From Comamonas sp. BIGb0124 (GTDB lineage Bacteria > Pseudomonadota > Gammaproteobacteria > Burkholderiales > Burkholderiaceae_C), in the NCBI RefSeq assembly GCF_003752175.1, contig NZ_RJVF01000013.1, forward strand, positions 310,001 to 374,000: 64,000 nt of DNA. Reading direction: 5' to 3'. Positions 9,715-18,711 of the stretch are shown in pieces. Numbering within the stretch: position 1 is the first letter of the stretch; the number at the start of each line of letters is the position of its first letter. The notes under the pieces are model-generated. The model did not search any database. It was not told the DNA's origin and saw nothing but the letters and a program-made list of their open reading frames with translations. The position numbers and the translations under genes are program-made.

Positions 9715-10701
9715 TCAGGCGGCGCGGCGCGCCATGGGGGCGATGCATTGCGCCAGGCGGGCCAGTTCGGCGTCCTGTGCACGCCAGATGGATTCGGCGG
9801 TTTCGGCCGTGACGGGCTCGAAACGCACGGCGCAGCCGCTGGGCACCTGGCCCAGGCGCCACAGGTCGGGCTCGATGACGGTGGCGATCTTGGGGTAGCC
9901 GCCGCAGGTGTTGGCTTCGGCGAGCTGGATGATGGGCTGGCCGGCGGGCGGAACCTGCACGGTGCCCGGCACGATGCCGTGCGACAGCAGTTCGAGCGGC
10001 TCGGCCAGGCGCAGCGCTTCGCTGCCCGCCAGGCGATAGCCTTGACGGCTGACATCGCGCGTGACCTGCCAGGCGGCCTCGACCAGGATGCGGCGCGATT
10101 CGGCGGTGAACTGCGCGTACTGCGCGGCCGGCAGCACCCGCAGCGTCACGCAGCCCGAGGCCAGCTCGCGCCAGAAGGCGGGCAGCCCGGCGGGCACGCA
10201 GCCCACGTCGCCGCCGGGGATGGCGGGGCCCTCGCCTGCAGCCTCGAGCGAAAGGCGGTCGAGGCGCTTGAGCCCGCGTCCGGCCAGGCCGCCAAAACCG
10301 GTCTTGTGATCGGTGGCGCGTGCGCCCAGCACCACGGGGACGTCGATGCCCCCGGCAAAGGCCAGGTAGGCCCGTGCCCCGGTGCGCGGCAGGCCCAGGG
10401 TCAGCACCTGCCCGTTGTGCGCCTGCCCGCTCCACCAGGGCGGCAGCACCTCGCCGTCGAGGCGCAGTTCGGCATCGGCACCCGTGCATGCGAATCGCAC
10501 ATCGCCCAGGAAACGCAGCTTGAACGGGAACATCGCGATCTCGAGACCGGCTGCATCGGCCGGATTGCCGGCGAGCAGGTTGGCGCAGCTCAGCGCCAGC
10601 CCGTCCATCGCCCCGCTGCGGCTGATGCCCAGGTGCAGCAGGCCGCTGCGGCCCTGGTCCTGCACCAGATTGGCGGCACCCGAGGAAAGAATCTCGATCA
10701 T
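9715..10701 (-). CDS. pxpC: 5-oxoprolinase subunit C / biotin-dependent carboxyltransferase-like (KipA family)
   Basis: A 328-residue KipA/AHS2-family protein: MIEILSSGAANLVQDQGRSG at the start, then GISRSGAMDGLALSCANLL, and PAGQPIIQLAEANTCGGYPKIA near the end. The start at 10701 overlaps the pxpB stop as ATGA. The much longer open frame extending upstream to about 12 kb is chance readthrough over pxpB and the LysR gene. The family is homologous to half of the carboxyltransferase domain of urea carboxylase, which matters because biotin carboxylase genes follow here. Confidence 0.92.
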   Translation of the reverse strand: MIEILSSGAANLVQDQGRSGLLHLGISRSGAMDGLALSCANLLAGNPADAAGLEIAMFPFKLRFLGDVRFACTGADAELRLDGEVLPPWWSGQAHNGQVLTLGLPRTGARAYLAFAGGIDVPVVLGARATDHKTGFGGLAGRGLKRLDRLSLEAAGEGPAIPGGDVGCVPAGLPAFWRELASGCVTLRVLPAAQYAQFTAESRRILVEAAWQVTRDVSRQGYRLAGSEALRLAEPLELLSHGIVPGTVQVPPAGQPIIQLAEANTCGGYPKIATVIEPDLWRLGQVPSGCAVRFEPVTAETAESIWRAQDAELARLAQCIAPMARRAA

Positions 10702-11408
10702 GCCTGCACCTCCAGCGCCTTGAAGCGCACGAGATCGCCCGGCAGGAGCAGGCAAGGCGCCTCGCGGTGGGGATCGAAGAGCTGCAGTTCGGTGCGGCCC
10801 AGCACATGCCAGCCCGAGGGTGCGGGCATGGGCATGATGCCGGCCTGGACGCCGCCGATCATCACGGCGCCCGGCGGCACGCGCAGCCGCGGCACGGCAC
10901 GGCGGGGGGTGGCCATGGGCAGCGGCAGTCCGGCCAGATAGACGAAGCCGGGCATGGAGCCCACGCAGGCCACGCGGTAGTCGATCGAGGTGTGCAGCTC
11001 GACATAGTCGGCGATGCTCAGTCCCTGCGCGCGGGCGAGATCGGGCAGATCCTCGCCGGACGCGCCGCCGTAGGTGACCGGCACTTCGACCCGCCGGCCT
11101 TCGTCGGTGCCCTCGCTGGAGGCGTCCTGCCACAGCGCCAGCAATCGGTCGCGGGCCTTTGCCGGCGCCAGCCTCAGGGGGTCGAACAGAAGCAGCAGGT
11201 TGTTGACGCCGGGCACGATCTCGCGCACGCCGGGCAGGCCTGCACGGCGCAGCGATTCGGCCAGTGCCCACACGCGCCGCTGCAGCGGCAGGCTGAAATG
11301 CGCGCCGCCGCCATCGAGCAGCAGGCCACCCAATCCGGCCATGTGGATGCGCGGCTCCGCGTCGTGCGGCGATGCCGTGCCCGGCTCTGCGGGCAAGCCT
11401 TTGCTCAT
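10698..11408 (-). CDS. pxpB: 5-oxoprolinase subunit B (KipI/AHS1 family)
   Basis: A 236-residue KipI-family protein, first gene of the leftward operon. The ATG at 11408 has AGGAG upstream. Landmarks are VREIVPGVNNLLLLFDP near the middle, then VPVTYGGASGEDL, and the conserved VGSMPGFVYLAGLP with RLRVPPGAVMIGGVQAGIMP. It pairs with PxpC. Together they resemble the two halves of the urea-carboxylase carboxyltransferase fold. About 30 N-terminal residues precede the conserved core. Confidence 0.92.
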   Translation of the reverse strand: MSKGLPAEPGTASPHDAEPRIHMAGLGGLLLDGGGAHFSLPLQRRVWALAESLRRAGLPGVREIVPGVNNLLLLFDPLRLAPAKARDRLLALWQDASSEGTDEGRRVEVPVTYGGASGEDLPDLARAQGLSIADYVELHTSIDYRVACVGSMPGFVYLAGLPLPMATPRRAVPRLRVPPGAVMIGGVQAGIMPMPAPSGWHVLGRTELQLFDPHREAPCLLLPGDLVRFKALEVQA

Positions 11409-11495
11409 CTTGAAAACTCCTGTGGTTGCAAGCCCTGCACGGTTCTTGCAGGCCATGCCGTGATGATCGGACGGGCCGGCCCGCCTTGGCAAACG

Positions 11496-11540
11496 AGTTT
11501 TTCTGGAGCCCGCCGAACAGTTTTTCTTGGTGTTCGCCGA
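11496..11540. promoter_or_regulatory. Tandem direct repeat / LysR-type operator candidate between pxpB and its LysR gene
   Basis: AGTTTTTCT occurs at 11496-11504 and 11519-11527, and CGCCGA at 11511-11516 and 11535-11540, giving two copies of a roughly 23-base unit. Inside it, GAACA-N11-TGTTC at 11515-11535 is an interrupted dyad with the T-N11-A spacing typical of LysR boxes. It lies in the 185-base divergent gap and is a likely regulator-binding site. Confidence 0.5.
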
Positions 11541-11593
11541 CGGTGCCGCACAGGTGCCGGCGGACACGTTCCTCACTTTTTCCGTATCGACTC

Positions 11594-12541
11594 TTGAATA
11601 CCCGTTTCCTCGAAACCCTGGTCGTCCTGACCCGCGTCGGCAGCTTCCGTGAAACCGCCGAGGCGCTGCACGTCACGCAGACCGCCGTGTCGCAGCGCAT
11701 TGCCAGCCTCGAAGACCTGATCGGCCTCGAGCTGATCGATCGCAGCTCGCGCAAGCTGGCGCTGACGCCGCAGGGCGAGTACATCGTCACGCAGGCCAAG
11801 CGCATGCTGAAGCTCGAAAAGGAGATGCTGCAGTACGCGCGCTCGGACACGCCGCCCAGCGGCAAGGTCGGCATCGGCGCGACCGAGACCGTGGTCAAGA
11901 CCTGGCTGTCGCCGCTGATCCTCGAGCTCAACCAGACGCTGCCGCTGATCGACCCGGAAATCACGGTCGATACCTCGGCCAACCTCAAGGACCTGTTCCG
12001 CCGCAAAAAAATCGACGTGCTGATCCAGGACACGCCTTTTCCCGAAGCCACGGGCACGTCCGACTTTTTAGTGAGGCCGATCTGCGACTACGTGGTGCAC
12101 TGGGTGGCGAGCCCGAAGCTGGTGCCGCACACGCAGCGCATGAGCCTGCAGGAGCTGGCCGAGTACCGTCTGCTCACGTTCTCGCGCCAGTCGCTGCCGC
12201 GTGCGCATCTGCAGAATCTGTTCATGGACCGCGAGCTCGAGCCCACGATCTGCAGTTTTCCATCGGTTGAATCGATCCTGCAGCTGGTGCTCGACGGCTA
12301 CGGCGTGGCTGCGATTCCCGGGGCGTTCGTGGTCAAGGAGCTCGAGGCCGGCACGCTGGTGCGCCTGGCAGGCCCGGCGCTGCCGACCATCAACACCACG
12401 GCCATCACGCGGCGCGGCGAGACGGCGGCCATCCGCGAGACCGCCAAGCTGGCCGTGCACATGGCCGCGCAGCTCGCACAGCGCCTGCATGAACGCACGG
12501 GGCAGGCCTGGATGCATGCGGCACGCGAATCGGCCGACTGA
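11594..12541 (+). CDS. LysR-family transcriptional regulator of the pxp/carboxylase operon
   Basis: A 315-residue LysR protein. The winged helix-turn-helix occupies residues 1-60 (TRFLETLVVLTRVGSFRETA, then LHVTQTAVSQRIASLE). The inducer-binding domain follows (GKVGIGATETVVKTWL, SVESILQLVLDGYGVAAIPG). The start is TTG at 11594, chosen because homologues begin with N-T-R-F-L-E-T just before the first helix. No good Shine-Dalgarno sequence is visible, so the start is moderately sure. It is divergent from pxpB, the usual arrangement for a LysR protein controlling its neighbour operon. Confidence 0.9.
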   Translation: MNTRFLETLVVLTRVGSFRETAEALHVTQTAVSQRIASLEDLIGLELIDRSSRKLALTPQGEYIVTQAKRMLKLEKEMLQYARSDTPPSGKVGIGATETVVKTWLSPLILELNQTLPLIDPEITVDTSANLKDLFRRKKIDVLIQDTPFPEATGTSDFLVRPICDYVVHWVASPKLVPHTQRMSLQELAEYRLLTFSRQSLPRAHLQNLFMDRELEPTICSFPSVESILQLVLDGYGVAAIPGAFVVKELEAGTLVRLAGPALPTINTTAITRRGETAAIRETAKLAVHMAAQLAQRLHERTGQAWMHAARESAD

Positions 12542-12634
12542 GCGCTGCGCAACCGATCGGGACCGTTCAGCCGACGCGGCTTCCAGGGCCCGATCGAGGA
12601 CGCCGGTCCTGCGCCGCGGCCGCGCTGATTCACC

Positions 12635-13939
12635 TCAAGGCCGGGCCATGGCGTCCGGCAGCACCATCACGATGTCCGGGAACACGGTCACCACGCCGGT
12701 GGCCGCCACCAGGATCAGGAAGAAGGGAAACGACTTCTTGATCAGGTACCAGAGGTTGTGCCGGGTGATGTTCTGGATGACGAACAGGTTGAAGCCGACG
12801 GGCGGCGTGATCTGCGCCATCTCGACCACCAGGATGAGGTAGATGCCGAACCAGATGGGATCGATCTGCGCCTGCTGGATGGCGGGCATCAGCACGGCGG
12901 TGGTGAGCACCACGATGGAGATGCCGTCGAGGAAGGCGCCGAGCACGATGAAGAACAGCGTCAGCACAAAGATCAGTTCGTACTGGCTCAGCCCCATGGA
13001 CGAGATCCAGGCGGCGAGATTGCCCGGCAGACCGGTGAAGCTCATGGCCGCCGTGAGGTAGCCTGCACCCAGGATGATGAACGAGATCATGCACGAGGTC
13101 TTGACCGCGCCCATCAGGCTGGCGACGAACGATGCGCGGTCGAGCGAGCGGCTCCACAGCGCGATGCCGAGCGAGCCCAGCACACCCACGGCGGCCGATT
13201 CGGTCGCCGTGGCGACGCCGGTGTAGATGGAGCCGATGACGGCCATGATCAGCAGCATCACGGGCAGCAGCAGCTTGAGCCGGGAAAAGATCACCCGCCA
13301 GGGCAAGGGCGCATCGGCCGGCGGCACCTTGTCGGGATGGCGCCAGGACCACAGGGCGATGTAGCTCGAGAACATGAACATGAGCAGGATGCCGGGCAGG
13401 ATGCCGGCGACGAACAGCTTCACGATCGAGGTCTGCGCAGCCACGCCGTAGACGATCATCACGATGGACGGCGGGATCAGCAGCCCCAGCGTGCCGGCGC
13501 CGGCGAGCGAGCCCACGCTCAAGCCCTCGTCGTAGCCGCGTGCCTTGAGTTCCGGCAGCGAGATCTTGCCGATGGTGGCGGCGGTAGCGGCCGACGAGCC
13601 GCTGACGGCCGCGAAGATGCCGCAGCCCAGCACGTTGACATGCACCAGCCGGCCGGGCAGTCTGCGCATCAAGGGGGCCAGACCGCTGAACATGTCCTGC
13701 GACAGGCGGGTGCGGAAAAGGATCTCTCCCATCCAGATGAACATCGGCAGCGCCACCAGGCTCCAGTTCGCGGCCGAATCCCAGGCCTTGGTGGCGAACA
13801 CCAGGTCGGCGGGCACTTCGGTGAACATCACCAGACTCACGACACCGCAAGCGATGAGCGCCAGCGCCACCCACAGGCCGCCGGCCAAGAGCAGCAGCAG
13901 TGTGCCGATGAGCACTGCGCTCTGCATCCATTCATTCAT
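12635..13939 (-). CDS. dctM: TRAP transporter large permease (DctM)
   Basis: A 434-residue, strongly hydrophobic protein with about 12 membrane segments. It is the channel-forming large subunit of a tripartite ATP-independent periplasmic transporter, driven by an ion gradient. Family motifs include VNVLGCGIFAAVSGSSAATA, GSLAGAGTLGLLIPPSIVM, GAFLDGISIVVLTTAVLMP and VEMAQITPPVGFNLFVIQ. It overlaps dctQ by 8 bases and is the last gene of dctP-dctQ-dctM. The substrate cannot be read from the permease. Confidence 0.93.
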   Translation of the reverse strand: MNEWMQSAVLIGTLLLLLAGGLWVALALIACGVVSLVMFTEVPADLVFATKAWDSAANWSLVALPMFIWMGEILFRTRLSQDMFSGLAPLMRRLPGRLVHVNVLGCGIFAAVSGSSAATAATIGKISLPELKARGYDEGLSVGSLAGAGTLGLLIPPSIVMIVYGVAAQTSIVKLFVAGILPGILLMFMFSSYIALWSWRHPDKVPPADAPLPWRVIFSRLKLLLPVMLLIMAVIGSIYTGVATATESAAVGVLGSLGIALWSRSLDRASFVASLMGAVKTSCMISFIILGAGYLTAAMSFTGLPGNLAAWISSMGLSQYELIFVLTLFFIVLGAFLDGISIVVLTTAVLMPAIQQAQIDPIWFGIYLILVVEMAQITPPVGFNLFVIQNITRHNLWYLIKKSFPFFLILVAATGVVTVFPDIVMVLPDAMARP

Positions 13940-14504
13940 TTTCGTCTTCCTTCCAGGGCTTGCCGCGCAGGATGGCCACCAGGCGCCCCACCAGCATCAG
14001 GGCCAGGCCCAGCAGTCCGAGCGGCATGCTCAGTTGCGGGATCCACAGCGGCGCGGCCACCATGCCCTGTGCCACTTCATTGCTGAGGTAGGCGTCGTGC
14101 ACGTACAGGGCCGAATGCCAGCCGCCCCAGGCCACCAGGGCCAGGGCCACGCCGGTCGACAGAAGCTCGAATCCCAGCGCGAGGCGTTGCGGCAGCACAT
14201 GCAGCAGCAGCGTGACGCGGATATGGCCGCCCTGCCGCAGCGTGTAGGGCAGCGCCAGGAACAGCGAGGCGGCCATGGCCCAGGCGCTGAAGTCGTCGGT
14301 CGCCGGGATCTGCGAGCCCACTAGGCGGGCGGCGATCTGCGCCGTGACGATCATGCCCGTGGCCAGCAGGGCCGCGCCGCCGCACACGCCCGAGACACGC
14401 GAGAGACCGTCGAGCAGGGCGTCGAAGCGGTCCAGCCAGAGCGACAGGCCCGAGGCCACGGCCTGCGCCTGCGGCGTGCCGGAATCACTGGCCACGGAAT
14501 GCAC
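13932..14504 (-). CDS. dctQ: TRAP transporter small permease (DctQ)
   Basis: A 190-residue protein with four predicted membrane helices (GGAALLATGMIVTAQIAARL, AWAMAASLFLALPYTLRQGG, LGFELLSTGVALALVAWGG and MPLGLLGLALMLVGRLVAIL). The central LRQGGHIRVTLLL is typical of DctQ. It overlaps both neighbours: 20 bases with dctP and 8 with dctM. It forms the membrane complex with DctM. Confidence 0.9.
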   Translation of the reverse strand: MHSVASDSGTPQAQAVASGLSLWLDRFDALLDGLSRVSGVCGGAALLATGMIVTAQIAARLVGSQIPATDDFSAWAMAASLFLALPYTLRQGGHIRVTLLLHVLPQRLALGFELLSTGVALALVAWGGWHSALYVHDAYLSNEVAQGMVAAPLWIPQLSMPLGLLGLALMLVGRLVAILRGKPWKEDENE

Positions 14505-15465
14505 GGAGCACCTCCAGGGCCTGCGGATCGGCTTTCTTGCCCCATTCTTCGGCCATGGTCTGCGCGATGGACTTCATCTGCTCGGCCAGGCGCGGGGGGG
14601 TCTGCTCGACCTGGATGCCCTTGTCCGACAGCACCTTGACGAAGCTGGCGTTCTGCTCGCGCGCCATCGCCCAGCCACGGGTCTCGGCACGGGCGCCGGC
14701 ATCCATCACGGCCTTGCGCTGCTCGGGGGTCAGGCCGTCGAGGGCGCGCTTGTTGGCGATGGTGATGGAATACGGCAGGCTGGCCTGGACGTCGTAGTAG
14801 AAGCGGGTGTAGTCCCACGCCGAGGTGTCGACGCCGGTGGCCGACGACGTCATCATCATGTCGATGACGTTGGTGGAGAAGGCCTGCGGCACTTCGGCCA
14901 CCTGCACGGTCGCGGGCACCGCACCCATCAGCGTGGCCATGCGGGCCACGGCGACGTTGACCGCGCGCAGCTTGGCGCCCTTGAAGTCGTCGAGCGACTG
15001 CACCGGCTTCTTGGTGTAGATGCCCTGCGGCGGCCAGGGCGTGCCGTAGACCAGTACCAGGCCCTGCTTGTCGAGCCGCTCGGCGATCAGCGGCCGCGCG
15101 AGTTTCCACAGCCGCTCGCTGGCATCGAACGAGGGCGCGAGGAAGGGAATGTTGTCGATCTCGAAGATCGGATCGTCGTTGGCCATGGCGGCCATCAGCA
15201 CGTCGGCGATCGGCACGATGCCCTGCTGCACGCCGCGCTTGACCTCGGGGCGCTTGAGCAGGATGCCGTTGGACTGGATCTTGAACTCCAGCTCGTTGCC
15301 GGTGGCCTTCTGCACGTCTTCGGCAAACAGGCGGATGTTCTTGGTGTGGTAGTTGCTGTCGGGCTGCTCGGCCGACAGGTTCCAGCTCTTGGCGAACGCC
15401 GTGCCCCCAGCCATGGCGGCGACGGTGAGGGCAGCCGCGAGAACGCGGCGGATGGGGTGCTTCAT
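14485..15465 (-). CDS. dctP: TRAP transporter periplasmic substrate-binding protein (DctP)
   Basis: A 326-residue protein with a signal peptide (MKHPIRRVLAAALTVAAMAG, cleaved after AFA near residue 25). The mature part has DctP landmarks: PDSNYHTKNIRLFAEDVQKA, the carboxylate-binding GAKLRAV stretch with its conserved arginine (near residue 168), and MMTSSATGVD. That arginine usually binds an organic acid, so a carboxylate ligand is likely. The GGAGA site upstream of 15465 supports the start. The neighbouring pxp/carboxylase operon and the acid-binding fold make a shared substrate conceivable, but this is inference. Confidence 0.92.
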   Translation of the reverse strand: MKHPIRRVLAAALTVAAMAGGTAFAKSWNLSAEQPDSNYHTKNIRLFAEDVQKATGNELEFKIQSNGILLKRPEVKRGVQQGIVPIADVLMAAMANDDPIFEIDNIPFLAPSFDASERLWKLARPLIAERLDKQGLVLVYGTPWPPQGIYTKKPVQSLDDFKGAKLRAVNVAVARMATLMGAVPATVQVAEVPQAFSTNVIDMMMTSSATGVDTSAWDYTRFYYDVQASLPYSITIANKRALDGLTPEQRKAVMDAGARAETRGWAMAREQNASFVKVLSDKGIQVEQTPPRLAEQMKSIAQTMAEEWGKKADPQALEVLRAFRGQ

Positions 15466-16047
15466 TTCGACATCTCCAGATAGGCAATGAACGGTTTCGA
15501 TGGACGGATCGAACGGCTGCGCCGCACAGCGCCGGAAGGCGCCCGCAGCGGCATCGACCGGCTCACTTTGCCGCGCTGCAGCAAAAAGTGTCAAAGCACT
15601 TTTTCTGCAGATCGAAGTCAACTTTTTCTTGGCATGCCCCATCGGCAGGCGGGCGCACCACAAGGGCCGTCTTTGCCTGGAATTGGTCACCTCGCCGCAC
15701 CGCCGGCGTGCATGCCGCCCAATGCAGAGGCACCGCGTGCGCCCGGGATGGGCATGGTGTACAGGCATGGCGCACGGCCCGGGTGAGGCGGGTGAACAAC
15801 ACCCGGGGCCCCGGCCCCCGCCATGGACAACCACCGGCCCGCCCACCCCAAAAACAGAAGCGCCCGGGGGGCCTCCAGCGCCACCCTAATCAGAACGACC
15901 TACATCCATGGGAAAATCTCGATCGCAAAAGGAATTCGCGCCGCTACCATCGCGCTTCCTGCAGCTAAATCATGCAGACGACGAGAGCCGCGGCGGAAGA
16001 GGGTCCGCCCGGCGTCACTCTTCGCTTTCCTCCCGGAGCTTTTTTTC
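15466..16047. other. Intergenic region between dctP and mprF with a long hairpin
   Basis: No gene is supported in these 582 bases between divergent genes. A near-perfect hairpin lies at 15576-15610: CTGCAGCAAAAAGTG pairs with CACTTTTTCTGCAG around a 6-base loop, with one bulged C. It is about 110 bases upstream of dctP. Further right the sequence becomes C/G-homopolymer-rich (about 15800-15870), with no clear motif. The mprF Shine-Dalgarno (GGAG at 16035-16038) lies at the right end. Confidence 0.5.
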
Positions 16048-18711
16048 ATGTCGCTCGCGATGCCCGCCTTACTGGGCAAACTGATCAAGCTGCTGGATCG
16101 GACCTGGTTGCGCGCCCTGCTGCTGATCGCAGCCGCCGCACTGGTCGGCACGTTGGTGTTCGAATCGCTGCAGCACCTGTTGGCCGAGGTGAAGTACCGC
16201 AAGATCGCCGCGCTGGTCGATGCCATGCCGATGCACTTGCTGGTGCTGGCCACGGCCTCGACGGCCCTGAGCTACATCTGCCTGATGGGCTACGACTTTG
16301 CCTCGCTGCGTTATCTGGGGCTGGCAGGCAAGCTGCGCAAGGTCACGATCGCCCTCACCTCGTTCATCGCCTTTGCCCTCGGCAACACCGTGGGACTGGG
16401 GGCGCTGGCCGGCGGCGCGGTGCGCATGCGCCTGTTCACCGCCGCCGGGCTCGAGCCGATGCAGGTGGCGCGCGCGGCCACGTTCAATGCCCTGGCCTTC
16501 GGCGTGGGCACGGCCACCTTCGGGGCCTGTGCGTTGCTGTGGGGCGCCCCGGCCATTGCCAGCCTGGTGGGCTGGCCGCCGGTCACGCTGCGGCTGGTCG
16601 CCCTTCTGCTGCTGGGAGCCGTAGGCTGGCTGTTCTACCGTTGCGCCACACGGCCCACGCTGCACGTCGGCAACTGGCAGTTCCAGTTGCCCGAGCTCAA
16701 GCTGGCGCTGCAACAGCTGGTCATCACGGCCCTGGACCTGACCTTTGCCGCCCTCACCCTGTGGCTGCTGCTGCCCACCGACCATCTTTCGTGGTGGAAC
16801 TACCTCACCTTCTACCTGCTGGCGCTGGCCGTGGGCGTGATCAGCCATGTGCCGGCCGGACTGGGCGTGTTCGAAGCGGTGATGCTGCTGGGCATCGGCA
16901 GCCAGGTGCCGCCGGCCGATCTGGCTGCGGCGCTGGTGCTCTACCGCATGATCTATTTCCTGCTGCCGCTGGCCGTGGCCACCACCTTGCTGGTCGGCTA
17001 CGAGGCGCGCATGCAGGGCCGCATCGTCAAGGGCAAGGCGGTGCTCGGCGCCAGCCTGCCGCTGGCGCGCGCCGCCGCCCGCCTGAGCCCGATGCTGCTG
17101 GCGGCCATGACCTTCATCGCGGGCATCGTGCTGCTGGTCTCCGGCGTCACGCCGGCCAGCCACAGCGCGGCCGAGCTGCTGTCCGTCAACGTGCCCCTGG
17201 TGGTGGTGGAGTCTGCCCACATGATCGGCAGCATCTGCGGCCTGTTGCTGCTGGTGCTGGCGCGTGGGCTGCTGCACCGGCTGGACGCGGCCTGGTGGGG
17301 GGCGCTGCTGGCCACGGGGGCCAACTTCTGGCTGTCGCTGCCCAAGGGCCTGGCCGTGCACGAAATGATGCTGCTGGGTTTCCTTTTCCTGCTGCTGGTG
17401 GTGTCGCGGCGGCAGTTCAACCGGCGCTCTTCGCTGTTTTCGCTGCGTTTCGACGTCTACTGGCTGATCTGCCTGGGCGCCACGCTGGCCGCAGTGGCCT
17501 GGATCCTGTTCTTCACCTACCGCAACGTGGCCTACACGCACGAGCTGTGGTGGCGCTTCGAGTTCAACGCCAATGCACCGCGTTCGCTGCGCGCGGCACT
17601 GGCGGTGGCGCTGGTCACGCTGGTGTTCGCGGCCTGGCAGCTGATGCGCCGGCCGTCGGGCGTGCCGGCCACGGCCAGCGCGGCCGAGATCGAGCGTGCG
17701 CAGGCCATCATCGCCACCCAGCCGTCGGCCTCGGCCAACCTGATGCTGGCGGGCGACAAGAGCGTGCTGTTCTCGACATCGGGCAAATCCTTTCTGATGT
17801 ACGGCAAGCAGGGCCGCTCGTGGATCGGACTGTTCGACCCGGTCGGCCCCACCGACGAATGGCCTGAACTGATCTGGAACTTCATCGAGACCGCCCACGC
17901 CCACGGCGGCCGCGCCGGCTTCTACCAGGTGCGGCCGGACAAGCTGGGCATGTACCTCGACGCCGGCATGCAGGCCCGCAAGCTGGGCGAGTTCGCCTGG
18001 GTGCCGCTGGGCGAGTTCACGCTCAAGGGCGGCAAACGCGCCAATCTGCGCACGTCGGTCAACCGCGCCGAGCGCGAGGGCCTGCGTTTCCAGGTGGTCG
18101 GTGCGGCCGATGTGAAGCCGCTGCTGCCCCGTCTGCGCGACATCTCCGACAACTGGCTCGTCAAGAACCGCGCACGCGAAAAAGGCTACTCGCTGGGTTC
18201 GTTCTCGGAAGCCTATGTGGCGCGCGGCCCCATCGCCCTGATCACCCTGAACGACGAGCCGGTGGCCTTTGCCACGCTGATGGAGACCGGCAAACGGCTC
18301 GAGGCCAGCATCGACCTGATGCGGCAGACCGACGATGCGCCGCCCGGCACCATGGACTACCTGTTCGTGCAGCTCATCCTGCACTACCAGGCCCACGGTT
18401 TCGAGCGTTTTGGCCTGGGCATGGCACCGCTTTCGGGCATGGCGAACCACGAGCTGGCCTCGAACTGGCACCGTCTGGCACGGCTGATGTTCGGTCACGG
18501 TGAACGTTTCTACCATTTCAGGGGTCTGAGGTCGTTCAAGGAAAAATTCGATCCCCACTGGGAAGCCCGCTACCTGATCGCCCCCAGCGCCGGCTCGGCC
18601 CTGCTCATCCTCATGGATACGGCAGCGCTGATCAGCCGGCTGGGCGCGCGCTTCGCCCGTTCGCAGGCGCTTCCCAAACCCGCTGTCGTTGTCGCGCATG
18701 ACCCATCCTGA
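16048..18711 (+). CDS. mprF: Bifunctional aminoacyl-phosphatidylglycerol synthase/flippase (MprF/LpiA)
   Basis: An 887-residue protein starting at ATG 16048, nine bases after GGAG. The N-terminal ~550 residues are membrane-spanning, about 13-14 helices, including the conserved GNTVGLGALAGGAVRMRLF flippase segment and SHVPAGLGVFEAVMLLG. The C-terminal ~320 residues are the cytoplasmic DUF2156 aminoacyl transferase: MLAGDKSVLFS, FYQVRPDKLGMYLDAG, KGGKRANLRTSVNRAEREGL and TMDYLFVQLILHYQ. The family transfers lysine or alanine from aminoacyl-tRNA to phosphatidylglycerol and flips the lipid, lowering the membrane's negative charge and protecting against cationic peptides. The aminoacyl specificity is not readable. 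It overlaps the AcvB-family gene, consistent with one operon. Confidence 0.93.
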   Translation: MSLAMPALLGKLIKLLDRTWLRALLLIAAAALVGTLVFESLQHLLAEVKYRKIAALVDAMPMHLLVLATASTALSYICLMGYDFASLRYLGLAGKLRKVTIALTSFIAFALGNTVGLGALAGGAVRMRLFTAAGLEPMQVARAATFNALAFGVGTATFGACALLWGAPAIASLVGWPPVTLRLVALLLLGAVGWLFYRCATRPTLHVGNWQFQLPELKLALQQLVITALDLTFAALTLWLLLPTDHLSWWNYLTFYLLALAVGVISHVPAGLGVFEAVMLLGIGSQVPPADLAAALVLYRMIYFLLPLAVATTLLVGYEARMQGRIVKGKAVLGASLPLARAAARLSPMLLAAMTFIAGIVLLVSGVTPASHSAAELLSVNVPLVVVESAHMIGSICGLLLLVLARGLLHRLDAAWWGALLATGANFWLSLPKGLAVHEMMLLGFLFLLLVVSRRQFNRRSSLFSLRFDVYWLICLGATLAAVAWILFFTYRNVAYTHELWWRFEFNANAPRSLRAALAVALVTLVFAAWQLMRRPSGVPATASAAEIERAQAIIATQPSASANLMLAGDKSVLFSTSGKSFLMYGKQGRSWIGLFDPVGPTDEWPELIWNFIETAHAHGGRAGFYQVRPDKLGMYLDAGMQARKLGEFAWVPLGEFTLKGGKRANLRTSVNRAEREGLRFQVVGAADVKPLLPRLRDISDNWLVKNRAREKGYSLGSFSEAYVARGPIALITLNDEPVAFATLMETGKRLEASIDLMRQTDDAPPGTMDYLFVQLILHYQAHGFERFGLGMAPLSGMANHELASNWHRLARLMFGHGERFYHFRGLRSFKEKFDPHWEARYLIAPSAGSALLILMDTAALISRLGARFARSQALPKPAVVVAHDPS

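Noticed and set aside
9715-12057. A 780-codon leftward open frame including pxpC
   Set aside because: Only the last 328 codons encode pxpC; the upstream part overlaps pxpB and the LysR gene in other frames and has no protein-like sequence.
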